DNA from: Phaeoceros laevis
Lineage: Eukaryota; Anthocerotophyta; Anthocerotopsida; Notothyladales
Direction: 5' to 3'
Assembly (NCBI GenBank): GCA_049999765.1
Contig: JBNGIQ010009359.1
Span: forward strand, 89,800 to 134,297
Length of the DNA stretch: 44,498 nucleotides
Part shown: piece by piece, positions 1 through 9,744 of the stretch
How the letters are laid out: each line of letters opens with the position of its first letter
Numbering within the stretch: position 1 is the first letter of the stretch
Translations under genes and position numbers: made by a program
Notes under the pieces: generated by a model
What the model saw: the letters and a program-made list of their open reading frames with translations, nothing else
What the model was told of the DNA's origin: nothing
The model's database searches: none

Positions 1-210
1 GCCAGGGCTGGGGCCGCTGGGAGGCATCCTAGGGCCCTTCTCGGGCTGCTTCAAGCTCTGGGTAGACGACTCCTCGACAGATGTCGAGTCTGGAGGGAGG
101 GGCGGCTCCTCAGGGTGGGTGCCAGGGCTGGGGCCGCTGGGAGGCATCCTGGGGCCCTTCTCGGGTTGCTTCAAGCTCTGGGTAGACTCCTCGACCGAGC
201 TCGAGTCTGT
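1..210. repeat. 120-bp in-frame tandem repeat within the peptide gene
   Basis: Bases 1-66 and 121-186 are nearly identical, giving a 120-base period (40 codons). The differences fall mostly in the Ser/Glu spacer. Because the period is a multiple of three, the repeat expands peptide copy number without shifting frame. The array runs off the window edge. Confidence 0.9.
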
Positions 211-474
211 ACATGTATGCATGAACCGCCACAAAGCACAAACCTGTCAGTATATATTCATGAATGAAGCAAGCAAGCAAGCAAGCTCAAACCTTGATCG
301 AAGCAGCTGCGCAAAGTGCTCAAGCTAGCTAATCAATATGCTTGCAAGCGCTAGCTGAATCATCTAACAGAATCACGTACCAGCTGCGAGACGCCGGATG
401 GCAAGCCCTCCCGGCAGATTGGCGGCTATCGAGAACAAAAGCAGGTACAGGAGAAAGCACGCGAAGCCTCCACN
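1..474 (-). CDS. Secreted multi-copy IDA-like peptide precursor (partial at both ends)
   Basis: Two exons are inferred on the minus strand. Exon 1 (473 down to 381) begins inside the N gap and reads a hydrophobic signal-peptide core, FACFLLYLLLFSIAA, followed by NLPGG. A donor GTACGTG lies at 380. The acceptor after 207 matches its phase (G + AC = Asp), giving a 174-base intron. Exon 2 (206 to the window edge) encodes an acidic spacer, then two copies of a 40-residue unit, each with KGPRMPPSGPSPGTHP. Known: IDA/IDL abscission peptides end in an EPIP motif whose core is PIPPSAPSKRHN, usually preceded by KG. Here KG, PPS, PS and a later His are shared, with one extra residue before His. CLE (RxVPSGPNPLHN) and CEP (SPGxGH) peptides are weaker fits. 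Seen: signal core, tandem units, splice phase. Inferred: apoplastic peptide hormone precursor releasing several peptides. The start Met is presumably in the gap, and more units may lie beyond the left edge. Confidence 0.55.
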
Positions 475-573
475 NNNNNNNNNNNNNNNNNNNNNNNNNN
501 NNNNNNNNNNNNNNNNNNNNNNNNNNNNNNNNNNNNNNNNNNNNNNNNNNNNNNNNNNNNNNNNNNNNNNNNN
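474..573. other. Assembly gap (100 N)
   Basis: Exactly 100 N, so probably a fixed-size placeholder. It removes the start codon region of the peptide precursor, and the reading frame cannot be carried across it. Confidence 0.98.
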
Positions 574-776
574 CACGGGTGGACCCACAAGGTCAGACTG
601 ACGCGCAACAAGCGACCATCACAGGGAAGCTCTTGGAAAGCCAGAAAAGCTTCATAACGCAGCCCGGCATGCGCATCCGCAGGAGTACCTCAAGGAGCCC
701 TGGGCGGTGCGGAGCGCTCGCCGGAAGCTCAGAGAAGAAGCAGGTTGAGAATGAGGTCCTCGCTGTGTGCAACGCC

Positions 777-784
777 TTTAAATA
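777..784 (-). promoter_or_regulatory. TATA box of the left-edge peptide gene
   Basis: The minus strand reads TATTTAAA in the context CCTATTTAAAGG. It lies about 300 bases upstream of the signal-peptide exon core as assembled (real distance unknown because of the gap). It is a plausible TATA element placing the transcript start near 750. Confidence 0.45.
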
Positions 785-785
785 G

Positions 786-1630
786 GCAAGCGCCGGCCAG
801 GCCTGTCCTGATCATGACTGAGCTGGACCACATTAGGATAGAGCTGACACAAGCGAGGGACATCGGTGCCACTCCTGAACAGGATCCGGGCCGGGTTCAC
901 TCCCGCGCGCACCGGTTCCATTCGCAATTTGTCGATCTGCCTTCCGTACCGGTGATACGGCCAAGATTGCAAGACCGAGACGCGCTGTGTGTATGGAGAT
1001 TTACACCGCATTGGACCTCGTTTTGCAATCCCCTTAAGGGTTCTGGGAGCCTCTGTGAATGTAGTTGGCGCCACATGACAGTTGAGTTGGGGCGGCCACT
1101 AGCTAAAGGTGATCCGGATCCATGGAGGAGGTCGAATTGATCTTCTTTGAGTTCAGGCGTCGTCTGTAGAAATTTGGGATACCTAGAGATGAGTTGTTTG
1201 CAACTGCAAGCTTGCGCAATCCTTCTTGGATAAACTTCTAGCTAGCAAGCTTCCGACCAAGAGTGCTAGGTCCGGCCAGTGCGCGCGTCCCAACTTTCGG
1301 TGTAGCACCTCTTGAAAGTGGTATGCGGTTCCAAGGAGGAGTGGAGCTCACCATGATGGCTTCCCTTGGGTTTCGTGTGTAGCTTACATTTTTGGGTAAC
1401 TGTTTTTCAAGTTATTCATGACTACGTTTCTGAAACATTTCTCCACAAGAAGGTCCACCCAAAACCAATACCTCTTAAGCTCTTACCCTTTTTTATCAAA
1501 GGGCTCATTGACATCTTGCTATTCCACCCACAAGTCTTTCCACATTCATCTTGAAGAAGAAGAAACTTTACTACGTGCTGGATGTGTTCAAAAGGTTCAC
1601 GCGTCAAGCTTCACATTGAGGTGAAGCATT
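786..1630. other. Gene-free stretch upstream of the peptide gene
   Basis: No ORF here resembles a protein I know. The segment 1552-1600 (GAAGAAGAAACTTTACTACGTG) resembles stretches near 6527 and 25286, so it contains a fragment of a dispersed repeat. Confidence 0.5.
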
Positions 1631-1632
1631 TG

Positions 1633-1691
1633 AGGTGACCCTTAACATGGTTAAACCATGGTAAGGGTCACCTCCACATTCCCATGTGGAG
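1633..1691. repeat. Two adjacent hairpin-forming palindromes
   Basis: Bases 1633-1673 form a near-perfect 41-base palindrome centred on GGTTAAACC, with arms AGGTGACCCTTA. It is followed directly by CTCCACAT-TCCC-ATGTGGAG at 1672-1691. Neither overlaps a recognisable gene. They may be the end of an inverted-repeat element or a cruciform-prone site. Confidence 0.75.
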
Positions 1692-1792
1692 TTAGCTAAA
1701 CAGCATAATCTTCCTACTACTACTTAAGAAGGAACAATCATGATTTGTTTGAAGCCATGTTGACCCTATAACGGGCGGCGTTTTGCTTTTGT

Positions 1793-2035
1793 GTCCTTTT
1801 TTAACATGGTTGCTAACCTCAAAATATATGCTCCTCTATGGGTCCCTTTTTAACATGGCTGCTAACCTCAAAATATATACTCCCCTATACCATTGGATTG
1901 ATTGCATCCAGCTCTATATAACCATATAAAATATGTTTTTTTTAAGTCAAGATCCTTGAAAACATTTTAAAGAGCATATTATGTGTTACGTCAAGATCCT
2001 TGAAAACATTCTAAAGAGCATATATATATTATGTG
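1793..2035. repeat. Short tandem duplications
   Basis: Two neighbouring duplications are visible. A roughly 50-base unit (TTTTAACATGG..GCTAACCTCAAAATATA) occurs at about 1793-1840 and 1842-1889. A 44-base unit (GTCAAGATCCTTGAAAACAT..AAAGAGCATAT) starts at 1946 and again at 1990. They lie within the repeat-rich block and carry no coding signal. Confidence 0.8.
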
Positions 2036-2845
2036 TTATGTGCCCAAGAGAACATATTTATGTGTTGGGCTCAAAGGGCATTATATATAGCTCCACCTAC
2101 CATCATTCACCAGGGGTCGAAACCCCCCCGTTTTTAACCCCATTTTTCACACGGTGGCCAATCTTAAAATGTATATTTCTCTATACTCTTGGGATAGAGC
2201 ACACCCAGCTGTATCCGTCCATATAAAGCACATTAAGTTTTTAAGTTCAAGACCTTAGAGAACGTTCTTAGGAGGTATTATGTTCCCAATATGGTATTTC
2301 TGTCTTGTTGGGCTCTTAAGGGTTAAGAGAAATATGTACTAACTAGAGAGCTTACAAAATTCCCAGCCTCAATAAACTCAACTTTTTGTAGCATTTCCAC
2401 ATGGCCTACTTGGTATACTCATTTACCTTGTAGGTGATATTTCTTTATTCAAGACTGAAGAAACAATGAGAAAAAAACTAGTGCTTGAGCTTGACGACCT
2501 TTAAGCATGTACACCCTTCTTCTAGATGAACCTAGCGCACAAACTTCATCCTAACTTTGAAACAGGGTCTCACATGAAGTAGAGACTGGCCGTGGTCTCT
2601 AGGGTACCCCTGGCCACAGTTATTTTGGGAATTTGCTAAATTGCTATATAACCACATTTTTTGCGATAAAAAAAAGCCAACATAGTTCTTGAACGCCTAC
2701 ACACTAATATTTTGTCTTTTCTTGGAGTTTATTTATGACTTGTTTTTTCACAAGACTTAGGAATTCCGAAGAGGTGGATGCATACGAGTCTTTGGACGGC
2801 TCGTACGCCGTAATTTTGACTTGCCACGGACCGGTGGCACACCTA

Positions 2846-3045
2846 GTGTTTGATTTGCTTGTTTGAGTGGTAAGGTTGATGATTTTCACAAGACATCTTG
2901 TGGTTAGTATTTGATTTGTTTGTTTGAGTGGTAGGCTTGCTGATTTTTACAAGACATCTTGTGGTTAGTGTTTGATTTGCTTGTTTGAGTGGTAGGCTTG
3001 CTGATTTTCACAAGACATCTTGTGACTTTCACAAAACATCTTGTG
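2846..3045. repeat. 61-bp minisatellite inside the hAT element
   Basis: About three units of 61 bases start at 2846, 2907 and 2968, each containing TTTGATTTG(C/T)TTGTTTGAGTGG and ACAAGACATCTTGTG. A further divergent unit starts near 3347, after a second copy (3190-3352) of the segment at 2753-2850. Subterminal repeats of this sort are common in non-autonomous DNA elements. Confidence 0.85.
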
Positions 3046-3509
3046 GTTTGGTGCTGTGAAGGATTCTTAGTCAAAGCGTTGTGTGCAAGCATTACTACCA
3101 AGCGTTGCGGCAGGCTGATTTGGGCCAGGGATGTAGATGGTCACAAATAATGCAAGTTTTTTCATTGTGTGTGACAATTTGGAGTTCATAAGACTTTGGA
3201 ATTCGGAAGAGGTGGATGCATACGAGTCTTCGAACGGCTTGGCAGACTTGCATCACTTGCAGCAGGACGGGCTGGAATCTGGAGAAGAACCAGACTCCAA
3301 TCCAGCAATCCGGAATTTTGACTTGTCACGGGCCATGGCACACCTAGTGTTTGATTTGCTTGTTTGAGTGGTAGGGTTGCTGATTTGCACAAGATACATT
3401 TTGGTTAGTGTTTGATTTTCTTGTTTGAAGAATTCTTAGTTAGAGCGCTTATGCGGGCGTTACCAAGTGTTACGGCAGACAGACCGATTCGGGCCGGGGA
3501 GGTAGATGG

Positions 3510-3609
3510 NNNNNNNNNNNNNNNNNNNNNNNNNNNNNNNNNNNNNNNNNNNNNNNNNNNNNNNNNNNNNNNNNNNNNNNNNNNNNNNNNNNNNNNNNNN
3601 NNNNNNNNN
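3510..3609. other. Assembly gap (100 N)
   Basis: Fixed-size run of N inside the hAT element, so the element's true length is unknown. Confidence 0.98.
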
Positions 3610-4611
3610 GGAGGTATTTAAGTAATGCGACGACGATTCTAGCGTCTTCACAACACAAAACTACCTTCGTGACAAAAAACTGGGCAACCCGAGGTCCCAC
3701 AAGACGACTTGTGTAAATTGGTCCTTTTTTTTTGGACAAAAAGGCGAGTTTAAGTTAGGTAAGTTGATGAGGCCTACCATTTTGTTGCTACGAACACACA
3801 ATACACTCCTTTCTTACCAAAAACACAACGCAAAAGTATGGTACATTTGTTGTTAAGGGTAAAAAAACCTCTTTTTTGCAATTGTGCACAACCCAAAACC
3901 TTAAGAAAAGACCCTTTCTTTGTTTCATGGAGTGTGTCTCTACTTCATGTGAGACCCTGTTTTGAAACTTAATGGTGATCAACGGATACCAACAAGATTG
4001 TGGGTCAGCAGTGTTGTGATAAATTTCTTGATGGCCCTTCGATATGTCGGACAGGGCGAAGGTGATAGAAGTAGTAGGACGCCAACCAAGTTGTTCCAAA
4101 TGGTTGTGAAGGAGGACTCTAATTTTGAGAGGATCAAAGTAGGCTTCGTCTCTTTGTTTGTTAAACATTGCTTTGTGGAAGAAATATGGAATCGGAGACA
4201 GGAAGAGCTTCAAAATTTTCTCCAAGCATCTGGTGGAATCAGTGAATATTATGCATCACTGCGGGGAATGTAGTTTTAACACTTCGGCGTTGGACGATGT
4301 TTAATTGCACTCTCCACATTCCTGAAGCGATGATATCGCCGCCATGAGAGCAGACTCGCAACTTTGACCTGCCAAGATCAGGATCTTTGCGCCCCATTGC
4401 AGTACAACTCTGACCCCTTGCCCTTCTTCAAACAAGACTCCTACCGACATCATCTATGGACACAAGTCAGCGCTTCTGTGCTAATTTGGTGAGGGGTCAC
4501 TTTTTAACAATGCAGTTCGATGAACTGCCTGATTAAATCATGCCCGGGCGTGGCAGGAGGCTGCCTAACTAGAAACGCCCTGTACACTTTGGAGAAGGCT
4601 AGATAGGAGTC

Positions 4612-5335
4612 TTATTGGGCTCTTAAGGGTTAAGAGAAATATGTACTAACTAGAGAGCTTACAAAATTCTCAACCTCGATAAACTCAACTTTCCATAGCC
4701 TTTCCACAGGCCTACTTTGGTACACTCATTTACTTTGTAAGTGATATTTCTTTATTCCTCAAGAAACGATGAAAAAAAAACTTGTGCTTTAGCTTGACTA
4801 CCTTTAAGCATCTGCACCCTTCTTCTAGATGAACCTAGCGCACAAACACTCTATCCTAACTCTGAAACTAAATGGTGATGGATACCAACCAGATTGTGGG
4901 CCAGCAACGTTGTGATAAATTTCTTGATGGCCCTTTGATATGTCGGACATGGCGAAGGTGATACAAGCAGTAGGACGCCAGCCAAATTGTTCCAAATGGT
5001 TGTGAAGGAGGACTCTGATTTTGAGAGGATCAAAGTAGGCTTCGTCTCGCTGTTTGTTAAACATTGCTTTGTGGAAGAAATATGGAATCGGAGACGGGAA
5101 GAGCTTCAAAATTTTCTCCAAGCATCTGATGGAATCAATGAATATGCATCACTACGGGGAACTCGTGCAGTTTGAACACTTCGGCGTTGGGACGATACTT
5201 AATTGCACTCTCCACATGTATTTAGCGATGATATCATCGCCGCCGTGAGAGAAGACCTCGCAACTTTGACCTGCCAGGATCAGGATCTTTGCACCCCATT
5301 CCAGTACAACTCTAACCCCTTGCTCTTTTTCAATG
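4612..5335. repeat. Dispersed repeat R, copy B (uninterrupted)
   Basis: This copy runs through the site where the hAT element sits in copy A (CTCTGAAACTAAATGG at about 4860-4875). It therefore shows the pre-insertion sequence and the join of the two halves of copy A. Its 98-codon minus ORF (4825-5121) is the counterpart of one in copy A. No known domain was recognised. Confidence 0.85.
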
Positions 5336-5534
5336 AGACTGACGAAGATTCGCACTTTCCCTTCAGAAGAATGTAGTCGCTATACAGGAGAATCAGAGTA
5401 CATTTCTTTGCTGTTGTTTGTAGCAATAGAAGGTTTCTTCTTACTTTTCATGTGGATTAGAGAGCCTGTTGTTCAGGAATGCCACAGGGAGATTTTTCAG
5501 TCCCTTCTCCCCTCCCTCACCCCTAGCTAAGAGG

Positions 5535-6119
5535 GAGATTAAGATAGCTAAAAGGTTAGGTTGGGAGAAGATTCAGACAGCTAAGAGCTTGGGTTGGGAT
5601 AGCGCAAAAAGCCTTCTTAATGTTGGGGAGAACAATAGGTACGTTGCAATTCATTTCAAGAGAGTGAAGGTTAAGCACTATAGCGACATTGGTGAGATTC
5701 GAAAAGCATATGATGCTGGATTGGATATCAAGAAGTACGTATGGAGGGCAAATCAGAAAAATTATATGTCAATTAACCTGATTATGCTGCCATTCTGGAT
5801 GGTCCGATTTACTGTCCAAAGCAAAGGATACAGTGCATATTCGTCTAAACTTACTATAGTGCATAACATGATGTTTGCAGACTTGGGTATGTCACGCATG
5901 TCATATATGTACCTACTTGTAGTACCTTCGGATGCCAAGCGATGGACCCCGAAGATGGTGAGACTTAAGAAGGCAAAGGACGATGGGAATTTGATAACCC
6001 AATCATCCACGCTGAAAAAGGTTGGGTTGTATTATGTGAGGTTAACTCTCGGGTCCACTGCTGGAATGGAACAGCCTCTGGGGGTCCAGTGGGGCTCCAA
6101 TCGAACAACTAACACACGA
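5535..6119 (+). CDS. Orphan ORF between two copies of repeat R, unknown function
   Basis: An uninterrupted frame ends near 6173, with its distinctive part lying upstream of 6120. It starts with a Lys-rich stretch containing a repeated motif, KIAKRLGWEKIQ then KSLGWDSAKSL, followed by a basic segment (HFKRVKVKHYSDIGEIRKAYDAG), aromatic-rich middle residues and a Lys-rich C-terminal part. The frame has no convincing start codon: the upstream end opens with a TTG near 5469, and the first in-frame ATG is well inside. The last 18 codons are repeat R. I do not recognise a family. It may be a fragment of a transposon protein or a captured exon. Confidence 0.25.
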
Positions 6120-6510
6120 ATAGAGCACACCCAGCTATCCATCCATATAAAACGCGTTAAGTTTTTAAGTTAAAGACCTTAGAGAAGGTTCTTCGGAGGT
6201 ATCATGTGCCCAACATGACATTTCTGTCTTATTGGGCTCTTAAGGGTTAAGAGAAATATGTATTAACTAGAGAGCTTACAAAATTCCAAATTCCCTGCCT
6301 CAATAAACTCAACTTTCCGTAGCCTTTCCACATGGCCTACTTTGGTAGACTCATTTACCTTGTAAGTGATATTTCTTTATTCCTCAAGAAACAATGAGAA
6401 AAAATCTTGTGCTTTAGCTTGACTACCTTTAAGCATCTATACCCTTCTTCTAGATGAACCTAGCGCACAAACACTCTATCCTAACTCTGAAACTAAATGG
6501 TGATGGATGC
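6120..6510. repeat. Dispersed repeat R, copy C (truncated)
   Basis: Matches the first block of copy A, from the start GATAGAGCACACCCAGCT through CTAACTCTGAAACTAAATGG. The similarity to copies A and B stops near 6510, where a different repeat fragment (GAAGAAGAAACTTTACTATG, also at 1552 and 25286) begins. Confidence 0.85.
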
Positions 6511-6624
6511 CAACTAGATTGTGGACGAAGAAGAAACTTTACTATGTGCTTGTAGGTCCCCACACGCTTAGATAGAGATGACCACTTGGTACAATGCAAG
6601 ACTACCTTCACTTTCATATAAGGT

Positions 6625-6792
6625 TGCTCAATCTTCACTCCATGTAAAAGATCACTCAATATTCTCTCCACGTCAAAGATTGCTCAATATCCACTACACG
6701 TTAAAGATTGCTCAATATTCACTCTATGTAAAAGATTGCTCAATCTCCCTAATTCAATATTCACTCTATGTAAAAGATTGCTCAATCTCCCT
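6625..6792. repeat. 28-bp minisatellite
   Basis: Units of 28 bases start at 6625, 6653, 6681 and 6709 with consensus TGCTCAATATTCACT followed by ATGTAAAAGAT. A 42-base expanded unit and a partial one follow, to 6792. There are no spacers, so it is a simple tandem array. Confidence 0.9.
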
Positions 6793-6998
6793 TCCAGGTT
6801 GTGCAAGACTAGCCAATGGAGCACTTTTTGGGTTGAAAGTCCACAAGCTATGATTTAGATGATTACATAAGATATCTATCCATATCTCTTTAAGATAACT
6901 AGTGCATGTCATGGGTCATGTTTTACGGCGTAAGATATTTTTCCGGACCATTGGGTTTCTTGCCCCAACCTTCTTCAGCCTTCACAGCAGTTGCTGGC

Positions 6999-7044
6999 TA
7001 GCCCCAAGGCTAGTTATATTATAGCCCCAAGGCTAGTTATATTA
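6999..7044. repeat. 23-bp perfect direct repeat
   Basis: TAGCCCCAAGGCTAGTTATA plus TTA occurs twice back to back at 6999-7021 and 7022-7044. It lies in the spacer downstream of the PPR gene. The rest of 7045-7470 shows no coding signal and may hold the PPR 3' UTR. Confidence 0.9.
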
Positions 7045-7470
7045 CAGTGGTCAGGACTCCGGGATCGGTTTTGTGTTGACGGTGGCAGATCTCTATTTTA
7101 TCCCCCAAAATCCTGCTGGATCGACGCTAAGGTGCTCCAGTGCAAGCCTTGTTTGGCAGCATCCTTATCCAAGTTGGAGAGATGTGGTCCTAAATGCAGA
7201 ACGGAGTGCTCAACTTACAGGTTCGAGTCCACGCATTTACCAGCAAGGCATTTGGACTGGGGGGACAGAAATCAGCCCAGACTGCAACCCTTCTGGCTCC
7301 AGACCCTCCGCCAAACAGTTACTTTTCACAACCTGTGCTGGAAACCTTGGTAGCCATGCTCCTTAGTTGTCTTCGGAGGTAGGCAGGCCTGACAGGAAGA
7401 CTGAGCAGGCACAAAGAAGCTCCCTCCAAGTCCAAGACAAACTGCTTCAGTTGGCATTTCTTCTTCTCGC

Positions 7471-9744
7471 TCAATGTCGACCCTCACAGGTACAAGACCC
7501 TGCCTCGAATCGATGCACACGGTATGCATCCCTTACAACGATGTCCCTCTTTTCAACCCTTGACATAATCTCAGTGGAAGAGTGGCAGTCCCTGCACATC
7601 CGCAGGTTTTTGGTTACCAGCAGAGGTGTGCCATCAGGAGTGTTCAAGAGACCAAACGCCAAAGCCAGCTTCTCAGCATGCCCACAAAGTTGATCTTCCT
7701 TCTCCTTCTCAGACACTGGCTTCAACACCAGCTTGGTGTGTGGTACATGGTTCCCTTCCTCCTTCAGACGTTCATTTGTGCTCCGAACCTTGCATGAAAG
7801 GTCATTTCTCTCATCCCCCACAACAAATGTATGCACCTGCTTGTTCACCTCAATGCCTGCCACTGCAGGTTTCTTGATAGCTCCTGCCAATTTTCTCAAC
7901 CTTTCGATTCTATCTACATCCCCCCACCTATCTGCATCTGCGTACATATTGGCCATGAGCACATATGCACCGGAATACTGAGGATCCAGCTCAACCAGAC
8001 TTTCAAAGTACCGTGTTCCCCGCTCTATATCCCCATGACTCTTGCAAGCATTCAGCAATGCCATCCACCCAACAGCATCGTTTTCGTACCCAGCTGATTT
8101 CAGCAACTTCTCTGCCTCACCTATATGGCCTGCACGCCCAAGAAGATCAACCATGCAGACATAATGCTCAGCTGTCGGGTTGATGCCATGCTGTTTCACC
8201 ATGGCGCCAAAATATTGTCTGCCCTTACTGACCAGCCCTGCATTACTGCATGCTACAAGAACGCAAGTAAATGTGGCGTCATTAGGCTGAATACCAGCCA
8301 GCATCATCTCTTCGAAACAGGCTGTAGCCTTGTGGCCTTCATTGTTTGTACCGTACCCATTTATCATAACAGTCCATGTTACCACATTCCTTGTGGACAG
8401 ACTGTCGAACACATTCCGTGCATCTTCCAACTGGCCACATTTGGCATACATATTTACGAGACAAGTGCCCAGTACTACGTCACCTTCAAGTAGCATTCTT
8501 TCCACGATCCTTGAATGCAGCTGCCTGCCTTGCTGTAGAGCACCAGCACTTGCACAAGCTTTCAGGAGGCAAACATAGGTAACACGGTCTGCTAAAATCA
8601 GGCCTTCCTGCTCCATGCCTGCATACAATGCAAGTGCCTGGGGACCGAGCCCTTGCTCAGCATACCCATTAATCATGGCATTCCATGTTTGCACATTCCT
8701 TGTGGCCAGACTGTCAAACAGCTTGTGTGCATCTTCCATCTGGCCACACTTTGCATACCCAGCGATCATGGAATTCCACGTCACTACATTCCTGGCGGCC
8801 ATACTGTCAAAAACCCTGCGTGCATCTTCCAATTCCCCACATTTTGCATACATGTCCACCAGGCAGTTCCAAACAAAAGAGTCGTGCTGACTGCCACTCT
8901 CCAACACATCAGCGTGCACCTGCCTGCCACTTTCCACATCTTCCGCTCTTGTACAAGCTTGCAGTGCAGCGACAAAAATGTGGCCATTGGGCTCCAAACT
9001 TGATCTACGCATCTTATGGTACAGTTGAATGGCCTCACTAGGTTTCCCGTGTGCAGTCTGTGCAGAGATGATCGAAAACCACATCTGGACTGATGGAGTG
9101 GGCACCCTTTTGAAAACCTGCATCGCCTCTTGTAACCGGCCTTGACATGCATACATGCGCAAGAGATGGTTGCCCAAAAATGCATTGGATTCGTGCCCAA
9201 GACTGACACTTAGATCATCCAGTCGACGCCCCAACACCAGATTTTTTTCAGCCCCGCATCTCCGGATGACTGTGTACAAGAGAGAGGTGGACACACGACA
9301 TTGTGTCTCCGCCAAGACGGTCAAAGCGTCAACTGCTCGAATTAGCTGCCCATTCTCACAAAGTTGTTCGAGTACAGCCTGAGCCGACAAGGGGTTGGAT
9401 GCAGGCTGAGCAGACCGTCCGACCCGCTTGTCCAAGACAGCCAGCTGCGCATCCTCCCAATCCGGCTTGTAGAAGTTGGCCGGCCATAGGCGCTCCTTGG
9501 ACTCCTCCTTGTGCCCGAAGTCGGGAGAGCGGGCGCTCTTCTTGTCCGTCCTCCACAACAATCCTTGTCTCTCTACTGCACTGCTGTTGTCCGGTATGCC
9601 TAACTTGGCTGCAAAGCAACTGCAGGGCACGAGTGTGTGGCTTGTGCAAATCCATTGCCTGGGAGGCACATTCAAACGCCGCTCCAGCTCCAGGGTGTGG
9701 GTCTGCCCCCCAGCTGTTGGGGTCCAAAGCCGCTGATGTTGCAT
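7471..9744 (-). CDS. PLS-class PPR protein with DYW:KP-type deaminase domain
   Basis: Intronless, 757 aa from the ATG at 9744. An N-terminal region of about 120 residues (possible organelle targeting) precedes a PPR array with repeated motifs such as NCLVDMYAKCGELEDARRVF and VVTWNSMIAGYAKCG, then E motifs. The DYW domain spans about 624-757. It has the deaminase signature HAE near 689-691 and CRDC near 717-720, and a second metal site ending CTC. Two departures from ordinary DYW domains are visible. The PG box reads KPAVAGIEV instead of PGxSWIE, and the protein ends EGRH rather than DYW. Known: DYW:KP variants in hornworts, ferns and some lycophytes have a KPAxA box and a GRP-like end, and are linked to U-to-C editing. 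Inferred role: RNA editing factor in plastids or mitochondria, possibly U-to-C. Confidence 0.9.
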   Translation of the reverse strand: MQHQRLWTPTAGGQTHTLELERRLNVPPRQWICTSHTLVPCSCFAAKLGIPDNSSAVERQGLLWRTDKKSARSPDFGHKEESKERLWPANFYKPDWEDAQLAVLDKRVGRSAQPASNPLSAQAVLEQLCENGQLIRAVDALTVLAETQCRVSTSLLYTVIRRCGAEKNLVLGRRLDDLSVSLGHESNAFLGNHLLRMYACQGRLQEAMQVFKRVPTPSVQMWFSIISAQTAHGKPSEAIQLYHKMRRSSLEPNGHIFVAALQACTRAEDVESGRQVHADVLESGSQHDSFVWNCLVDMYAKCGELEDARRVFDSMAARNVVTWNSMIAGYAKCGQMEDAHKLFDSLATRNVQTWNAMINGYAEQGLGPQALALYAGMEQEGLILADRVTYVCLLKACASAGALQQGRQLHSRIVERMLLEGDVVLGTCLVNMYAKCGQLEDARNVFDSLSTRNVVTWTVMINGYGTNNEGHKATACFEEMMLAGIQPNDATFTCVLVACSNAGLVSKGRQYFGAMVKQHGINPTAEHYVCMVDLLGRAGHIGEAEKLLKSAGYENDAVGWMALLNACKSHGDIERGTRYFESLVELDPQYSGAYVLMANMYADADRWGDVDRIERLRKLAGAIKKPAVAGIEVNKQVHTFVVGDERNDLSCKVRSTNERLKEEGNHVPHTKLVLKPVSEKEKEDQLCGHAEKLALAFGLLNTPDGTPLLVTKNLRMCRDCHSSTEIMSRVEKRDIVVRDAYRVHRFEAGSCTCEGRH

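Larger units (their letters stand above)
2563..3959. mobile_element. Non-autonomous hAT-type DNA transposon
   Basis: The left end 2563-2586 and right end 3936-3959 are perfect 24-base inverted repeats beginning CAGGGTCTCACATGAAG. They are flanked by CTTTGAAA (2555-2562) and TTTTGAAA (3960-3967), an 8-base target duplication with one mismatch. Known: CAGGG-type ends with 8-bp duplications are diagnostic of the hAT superfamily. Copies B and C of repeat R show the uninterrupted empty site. The 1397-base interior (including a 100-N gap) has minisatellite repeats and no transposase-like ORF, so it depends on a transposase encoded elsewhere. Confidence 0.85.
2194..4435. repeat. Dispersed repeat R, copy A (split by a hAT element)
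   Basis: Copy A is two blocks, 2194-2562 and 3960-4435, separated by the hAT-type element. Block 1 matches 6120-6500 and, from TTGGGCTCTTAAGGG onward, 4612-4862. Block 2 matches 4863-5335. A minus ORF in block 2 (3788-4225) is partly conserved in copy B, but I recognise no domain. The repeat class is undetermined. Confidence 0.8.

Noticed and set aside
1-210. The left-edge repeats read as CLE or CEP peptides
   Set aside because: PSGP and SPG match parts of those motifs, but KG...PPS.PS...H fits the IDA core better. The CLE C-terminal LHN/H and the CEP SPGxGH are not met. Kept as an alternative only.
342-785. Frames running through the 474-573 N gap as genes
   Set aside because: The gap is a 100-N placeholder, so frame continuity across it means nothing.
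3788-4225. Minus-strand frame in repeat R (145 codons) as a transposase
   Set aside because: Only partly conserved in copy B, no catalytic motif, and it runs across the hAT insertion boundary at 3959.
6625-6792. 28-bp repeats considered as a CRISPR-like array
   Set aside because: Units abut with no unique spacers, and the genome is a plant; it is a minisatellite.
7582-9041. Numerous plus-strand frames over the PPR gene
   Set aside because: They are antisense shadows of a highly repetitive coding sequence with clear PPR/DYW content on the other strand.
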